From contig DATMBJ010000200.1 in the NCBI GenBank assembly GCA_035559315.1, positions 1 through 27,055 on the forward strand: a DNA stretch of 27,055 nt. The letters are read 5' to 3'. The translations under genes and the position numbers were made by a program. This document shows, piece by piece, positions 23,768-27,055 of the stretch (positions are counted from its first letter, which is position 1; every line of letters starts with the position of its first letter). A model generated the notes under the pieces. That model was not told the origin of the DNA, searched no databases, and was given only the letters and a program-made list of their open reading frames with translations. The DNA comes from DATLZM01 sp035559315 (GTDB lineage: Bacteria > Actinomycetota > UBA4738 > HRBIN12).

Positions 23768-25096
23768 ATGAGGGTCCTGGTCCTCGTGGACGGCGAGCAC
23801 TACCCCCCCGTCACCCGCTGGGGCATCGACGTGGCCCGCACCCTGGGACACGAGGTCGAGGCCGCGCTCCTCGTGGGGGGCGTGGAGAAGATCGATCCCC
23901 GTCGGCCCCCGGACCTCGGGGTGCCGCTCCGGCTCGCGGACGGGGACCCGGCGGGGGCGCTGGCCCGCGCGCTGGACGAGCTCCGGCCGGAGGGCGTCCT
24001 CGACCTCTCCGACGAACCGGTCCTGGGCTACCGGGAGCGGATGGAGCTCGCCGCGGTGGCCCTGGCCCGGGGGGTGCCCTACCTCGGCGCCGACTTCCGG
24101 CTGGACCCGCCGATCGCCGGGCCCCCCCTCCCCGTCCCGGCGGTGGGGGTGATCGGGACCGGGAAGCGGACCGGCAAGACCGCGATCGGGGCGGAGACGG
24201 CGCGGGTGGCGCGGGAGCGGGGGCTCCGGCCGGTGGTGGTGGCGATGGGGCGCGGCGGTCCCATCGAGCCCCAGGTGGCCAGGGCCGACGAGGTGCACGT
24301 CGAGGCCCTCCTCGAGCTGGTCCGCCGGGGGGAGCACGCGGCCTCCGACTACCTCGAGGACGCGCTCACGGCGGGGGTCACCGCGGTCGGCGCCCGCCGC
24401 GCGGGGGGCGGGCTGGCCGGCGCGCCCTACGCCACGACCGCGCGGGCCGCGGCCGAGCTCGCCGTGGGGCTCGGGGCGGAGCTGGTGGTCCTCGAGGGGA
24501 GCGGCTCGGCCGTGCCCCCGCTGCCGTGGGACGCGGGGATCCTGGTGGTCCCCGCCACCGCCCCGCCCGAGTACCTCGGGGGGTACCTGGGGCCCTTCCG
24601 GCTGTTGCTGTCGGACCTCGTGGTTGTTACCATGGCGCGCAGCCCGACCGGGCCCGAGAACCTTCCCGCCTTGCGATCCCACGTCCAGCGACTGCGCCCC
24701 GGTGCGCGGTTCCTGGTCACGGACTTCGAGCCGGTGCCGCTCGCGGAGGTGGGGGGCAGGGATGCGTTCCTGGCCACGACCGCGCCGGGGCCCGTCGCCG
24801 AGCGGAAGGCGGCGCTCCTGGAGCGGACGTACGGGTGCCGGGTGGTCGGGTGGAGCGCCCGCCTGGCGGACCGGGCCGGGCTGGCGGCCGATATGGACGG
24901 AGCGGGGCCCTACGACGTGCTCCTCACCGAGCTGAAGGCGGCGGCGGTCGATGTCGCGTGCGACCGGGCGCTGGCCCGCGGCGCCGAGGTGGTCTTCCTG
25001 CGGAACCGCCCGGTGGCGGTGGAGGGCGACCTCGGGGTGGAGGAGGCCATCGCGGACGTGCTGGACCTCGCCCTCGAACGGAGCGGGGGACGGTGA
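23768..25096 (+). CDS. cpgS: Cyclic 2,3-diphosphoglycerate synthetase
   Basis: This enzyme closes 2,3-diphosphoglycerate into the cyclic pyrophosphate cDPG using ATP. The 442-residue protein is about the size of the Methanothermus fervidus enzyme. It begins with RVLVLVDGEHYPPVTRWGID, a family N-terminus, and has a P-loop GTGKRTGKT (130-138) followed by VVVAMGRGGP near 157. A second-half segment LVVLEGSGSAVPP precedes the conserved LVVVTMARSP region. ATG 23768 has GGGAGG four bases upstream. The gene ends overlapping the 2-phosphoglycerate kinase gene by four bases, so the two cDPG enzymes are translationally coupled. The name rests on remembered family resemblance plus this pairing. Confidence 0.85.
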   Translation: MRVLVLVDGEHYPPVTRWGIDVARTLGHEVEAALLVGGVEKIDPRRPPDLGVPLRLADGDPAGALARALDELRPEGVLDLSDEPVLGYRERMELAAVALARGVPYLGADFRLDPPIAGPPLPVPAVGVIGTGKRTGKTAIGAETARVARERGLRPVVVAMGRGGPIEPQVARADEVHVEALLELVRRGEHAASDYLEDALTAGVTAVGARRAGGGLAGAPYATTARAAAELAVGLGAELVVLEGSGSAVPPLPWDAGILVVPATAPPEYLGGYLGPFRLLLSDLVVVTMARSPTGPENLPALRSHVQRLRPGARFLVTDFEPVPLAEVGGRDAFLATTAPGPVAERKAALLERTYGCRVVGWSARLADRAGLAADMDGAGPYDVLLTELKAAAVDVACDRALARGAEVVFLRNRPVAVEGDLGVEEAIADVLDLALERSGGR

Positions 25097-26052
25097 AGGA
25101 GGAAGGGCGGATCACGACGGTCCGGATCTCGGACCGGGAGTCGGGGCTCCCGTACTCGAAGGGGCTCACGGCCTCCCAGGTCATGGTGACGGGCCTGTCG
25201 CCGGCGCGGGCCTACGAGGTCGCCGAGGCGGTGGAGGAGCGGCTGCTCGCCTTGGGCCGGCCCGACGTCTCGAGCGAGGAGCTGTCGGCGCTCCTGGTCC
25301 AGGTCCTCGAGGAGGTGGCAGGGGACCGGTACGCGAAGAACTTCCTGCGCTGGCGGGAGGTGGAGGCCCTGGACGTCCCGATCGTCCTCCTGATCGGCGG
25401 GACCACCGGGGTCGGGAAGTCCACGCTCGCGACCCAGCTCGCCGCGCGGCTCGGGATCGTCCGGGTCGTGGCGACCGATATGGTCCGCGAGGTGATGCGG
25501 GCCCTGTTCTCCCGGGAGCTGATGCCCACGCTCTACGCGTCGTCGTTCGAGGCCGACACGGCCCTCCGGGAGCCCCCGGCGCGGGTGAAGGACCGGCTCA
25601 TCGTGGGGTTCCGCGAGCAGGCGGCGGCCGTCGCGGTGGGGGTCAACGCGATCCTGGAGCGGGCGGCGATCGAGGGAACGAGTATCATCGTGGAGGGAGC
25701 CCACGTGGTCCCGGGCTTCCTGGATCTCGACCCGCTGGCCGACCGGATCCTCGCGGTGCCGGTTATCATCTCGGTGGAAGACGAGGAGATGCACCGCAGC
25801 CACTTCGCGGTGCGGGGCTCCGACGCGATCTCGCGCCCGGCGATCAGGTACCAGCAGGGCTTCGAGAAGATCCGGCGCCTCCAGCGGTACATCAAGAGCC
25901 AGGCCCTGTCGCACGGGGTCCCCGTGATCCCGAACTACAGCTTCGACCAGGCCCTCGCCTCCATCATCGACCTGGTGATGGAGCGGGCCACGGAGCGGGC
26001 GGCCCAGCTCCGGGCCGGCGGGGGCCGGAGGAGGAGGGGACGGACGGCATGA
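25093..26052 (+). CDS. pgk2: 2-phosphoglycerate kinase
   Basis: This enzyme phosphorylates 2-phosphoglycerate with ATP to 2,3-diphosphoglycerate, the substrate of the preceding synthetase. The 319-residue protein has an N-terminal ATP-cone-like domain (about 8-92: SGLPYSKGLTASQVMVTGL), also found in the archaeal enzyme and often an allosteric nucleotide sensor. The kinase domain follows with Walker A GGTTGVGKST (102-111), VATDMVREVMR and EGAHVVPG. The tail is Arg/Gly rich. GTG 25093 overlaps the synthetase stop (GTGA), and its own stop overlaps the transaldolase ATG (ATGA). Assignment is well supported by both domains and by operon context. Confidence 0.88.
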   Translation: MKEEGRITTVRISDRESGLPYSKGLTASQVMVTGLSPARAYEVAEAVEERLLALGRPDVSSEELSALLVQVLEEVAGDRYAKNFLRWREVEALDVPIVLLIGGTTGVGKSTLATQLAARLGIVRVVATDMVREVMRALFSRELMPTLYASSFEADTALREPPARVKDRLIVGFREQAAAVAVGVNAILERAAIEGTSIIVEGAHVVPGFLDLDPLADRILAVPVIISVEDEEMHRSHFAVRGSDAISRPAIRYQQGFEKIRRLQRYIKSQALSHGVPVIPNYSFDQALASIIDLVMERATERAAQLRAGGGRRRRGRTA

Positions 26053-26711
26053 GGTTGTTCCTGGACACGGCGAGCATCGAGGAGATCAGGGAGATCAACC
26101 GCTGGGGCGTCCTGTCCGGGGTGACCACGAATCCGACCCTCGTGGCGAAGGAGGGGAAGTCCCCCGAGCAGGTCTGGAAGGAGATCCTGGCAGAGGTCGA
26201 CGGCGACGTCTCGCTCGAGACCACCGAGCTCGAGGCCGACCCGATGTACCGGCAGGGCATGGAGCTCGCCCAGTACGGCCCGAACGCCGTGATCAAGGTC
26301 CCGATGACCCCGGCCGGGCTCCAGGCCGGCAAGCGGCTCACCGAGGAGGGGGTCCGGGTGAACGTGACCCTGGTCTTCTCCCCGGCCCAGGCCATCCTGG
26401 CGGCCGAGATCGGCGCCTACATCGTCTCGCCGTTCCTGGGCCGGATCGACGACGCCGCGAGCGACGGGATGGAGGTGCTCCGCCGGATCTGCGAGATCTA
26501 CGACGTCCAGGGCTACGAGACCCAGGTGCTCGCGGCCTCGCTCCGTCACCCCATGCACGTGGTGGAGGCGGCGCTGGCCGGCGCTGACATCGCCACGATG
26601 CCCTACGACGTGTTCACCAAGCTCGTGAAGCATCCGCTCACCGACATCGGGCTCGACCGGTTCCTGGCGGACTGGGAGGCCCTGAGGAAGCAGCTCGAGG
26701 AAGGGGCCTGA
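26049..26711 (+). CDS. Short transaldolase / fructose-6-phosphate aldolase family
   Basis: This 220-residue TIM-barrel protein belongs to the short transaldolase group (TalC/MipB/FSA). It starts MRLFLDTASIEEIREIN, has VTTNPTLVAKEG (25-36), and the Schiff-base lysine is Lys83 in NAVIKVPMT. At the position that distinguishes the two activities it has Phe129 (SPFLGRIDD); E. coli fructose-6-phosphate aldolase has Tyr there and classical transaldolases have Phe, which favours transaldolase activity. It would interconvert sugar phosphates of the pentose phosphate pathway. It overlaps pgk2 by four bases and stops six bases before rho, so it is part of the cDPG operon. Confidence 0.9.
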   Translation: MRLFLDTASIEEIREINRWGVLSGVTTNPTLVAKEGKSPEQVWKEILAEVDGDVSLETTELEADPMYRQGMELAQYGPNAVIKVPMTPAGLQAGKRLTEEGVRVNVTLVFSPAQAILAAEIGAYIVSPFLGRIDDAASDGMEVLRRICEIYDVQGYETQVLAASLRHPMHVVEAALAGADIATMPYDVFTKLVKHPLTDIGLDRFLADWEALRKQLEEGA

Positions 26712-26717
26712 CCGACG

Positions 26718-27055
26718 ATGGACCTCGGAACGATCGATCGCAGCACGCTCGAGGGGAAGGTCCTCTCCGAGCTCCAGGAGATCGCCCAGGGGCTGGGCAT
26801 CGAGGGCGCGCAGCGCCTGCGCAAGGCCGGGCTGATCGACGCGATCCTCGCCCGCACGTCGGGCGACGGGCGCGAGCGGCCCGCGGCGGACCCCGCGGGG
26901 GAGGCGGACGGCGGAGGGGCGGGCGGCATCGCCACGGCGACCGTCCCCCAGACCCCCCAGGCGACCGCCGGTGAGGCCGAGGCCCCGGAGGCGGGGACGG
27001 TCGCGGCGGAGGGGGCCGTGGTCGAGGCGCCGGCCCGCGAGGAGGCGCCGGGCGG
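26718..27055 (+). CDS. rho: Transcription termination factor Rho (N-terminal part, cut by window end)
   Basis: About 112 residues are visible. The first 45 form a Rho N-terminal (SAP-like) domain: LEGKVLSELQEIAQGLGIEG followed by LRKAGLIDAILA. After it comes a low-complexity stretch rich in Gly, Ala, Glu and Pro that is still open at the right edge. Long insertions at this place are known in actinobacterial Rho proteins, including that of M. tuberculosis, and the helicase core should follow outside the window. ATG 26718 lies six bases after the transaldolase stop, with GAGGAAGGGG upstream. Rho next to the threonine gene cluster is usual in actinobacteria; here other genes separate them. Confidence 0.85.
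   Translation, partial: MDLGTIDRSTLEGKVLSELQEIAQGLGIEGAQRLRKAGLIDAILARTSGDGRERPAADPAGEADGGGAGGIATATVPQTPQATAGEAEAPEAGTVAAEGAVVEAPAREEAPG

Noticed and set aside
26860..27055. Low-complexity Gly/Ala/Glu/Pro stretch in rho as a frameshift or wrong gene call
   Set aside because: Actinobacterial Rho proteins are known to have long low-complexity insertions after the N-terminal domain, and the frame stays open to the edge.

Overview
This very GC-rich window looks like a member of the Actinomycetota, probably outside the well-studied genera. Three things point there. The block argS-lysA-hom-thrC-thrB, with rho further on, matches the Mycobacterium tuberculosis order Rv1292-Rv1297. There is a bacterial proteasome activator (Bpa) with the terminal GQYL motif. 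There is also a MarP-type CvpA/serine protease with the matching triad and cysteine positions. The assignment rests on reading alone; no database search was possible. Both ends of the window cut genes: a transporter permease on the left and rho on the right. Coding density is high, and no gene-free stretch exceeds about 140 bases.

Layout, left to right. (1) 1-992 (+): the end of one and the whole of a second polyamine-type ABC permease. (2) 1023-4596 (-): a membrane-anchored SDH/ClpP-class serine protease, Bpa, an M20 dipeptidase and pyridoxamine phosphate oxidase (pdxH). (3) 4733-8053 (+): a zinc-ribbon/class III cyclase/AAA/TPR signalling protein. (4) 8087-8158 (-): tRNA-Arg(CCG). (5) 8264-15441 (+): a tight operon of a one-domain response regulator, argS, a lysA-GNAT fusion, hom, thrC and thrB, with joints of 3, -8, -4, -4 and 9 bases. 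(6) 15535-21665 (+): a glycogen-debranching-type enzyme, a second cyclase/AAA/TPR protein and a small VOC protein. (7) 21706-22878 (-): the MarP-like periplasmic protease. (8) 22920-27055 (+): a metallophosphoesterase, cyclic 2,3-diphosphoglycerate synthetase, 2-phosphoglycerate kinase, a short transaldolase and the start of rho.

How the genes fit together. The argS-thrB operon joins arginyl-tRNA charging to aspartate-family amino acid synthesis (lysine and threonine). The last operon holds both enzymes needed to turn 2-phosphoglycerate into cyclic 2,3-diphosphoglycerate (cDPG), a solute best known from thermophilic methanogenic archaea. A phosphoesterase sits upstream and a sugar-phosphate transaldolase downstream. 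This is the most unusual system here, and it lies in a roughly 11-kb stretch separating thrB from rho, which are neighbours in M. tuberculosis. Two cyclase/AAA proteins and one CpdA-like phosphoesterase suggest cyclic-nucleotide signalling. Bpa, the SDH-type protease and MarP suggest an elaborate protein quality-control and stress programme.

Several genes share one start architecture: a TANNNT box ending 6-7 bases before the start codon with no ribosome binding site, the pattern expected of leaderless mRNAs.
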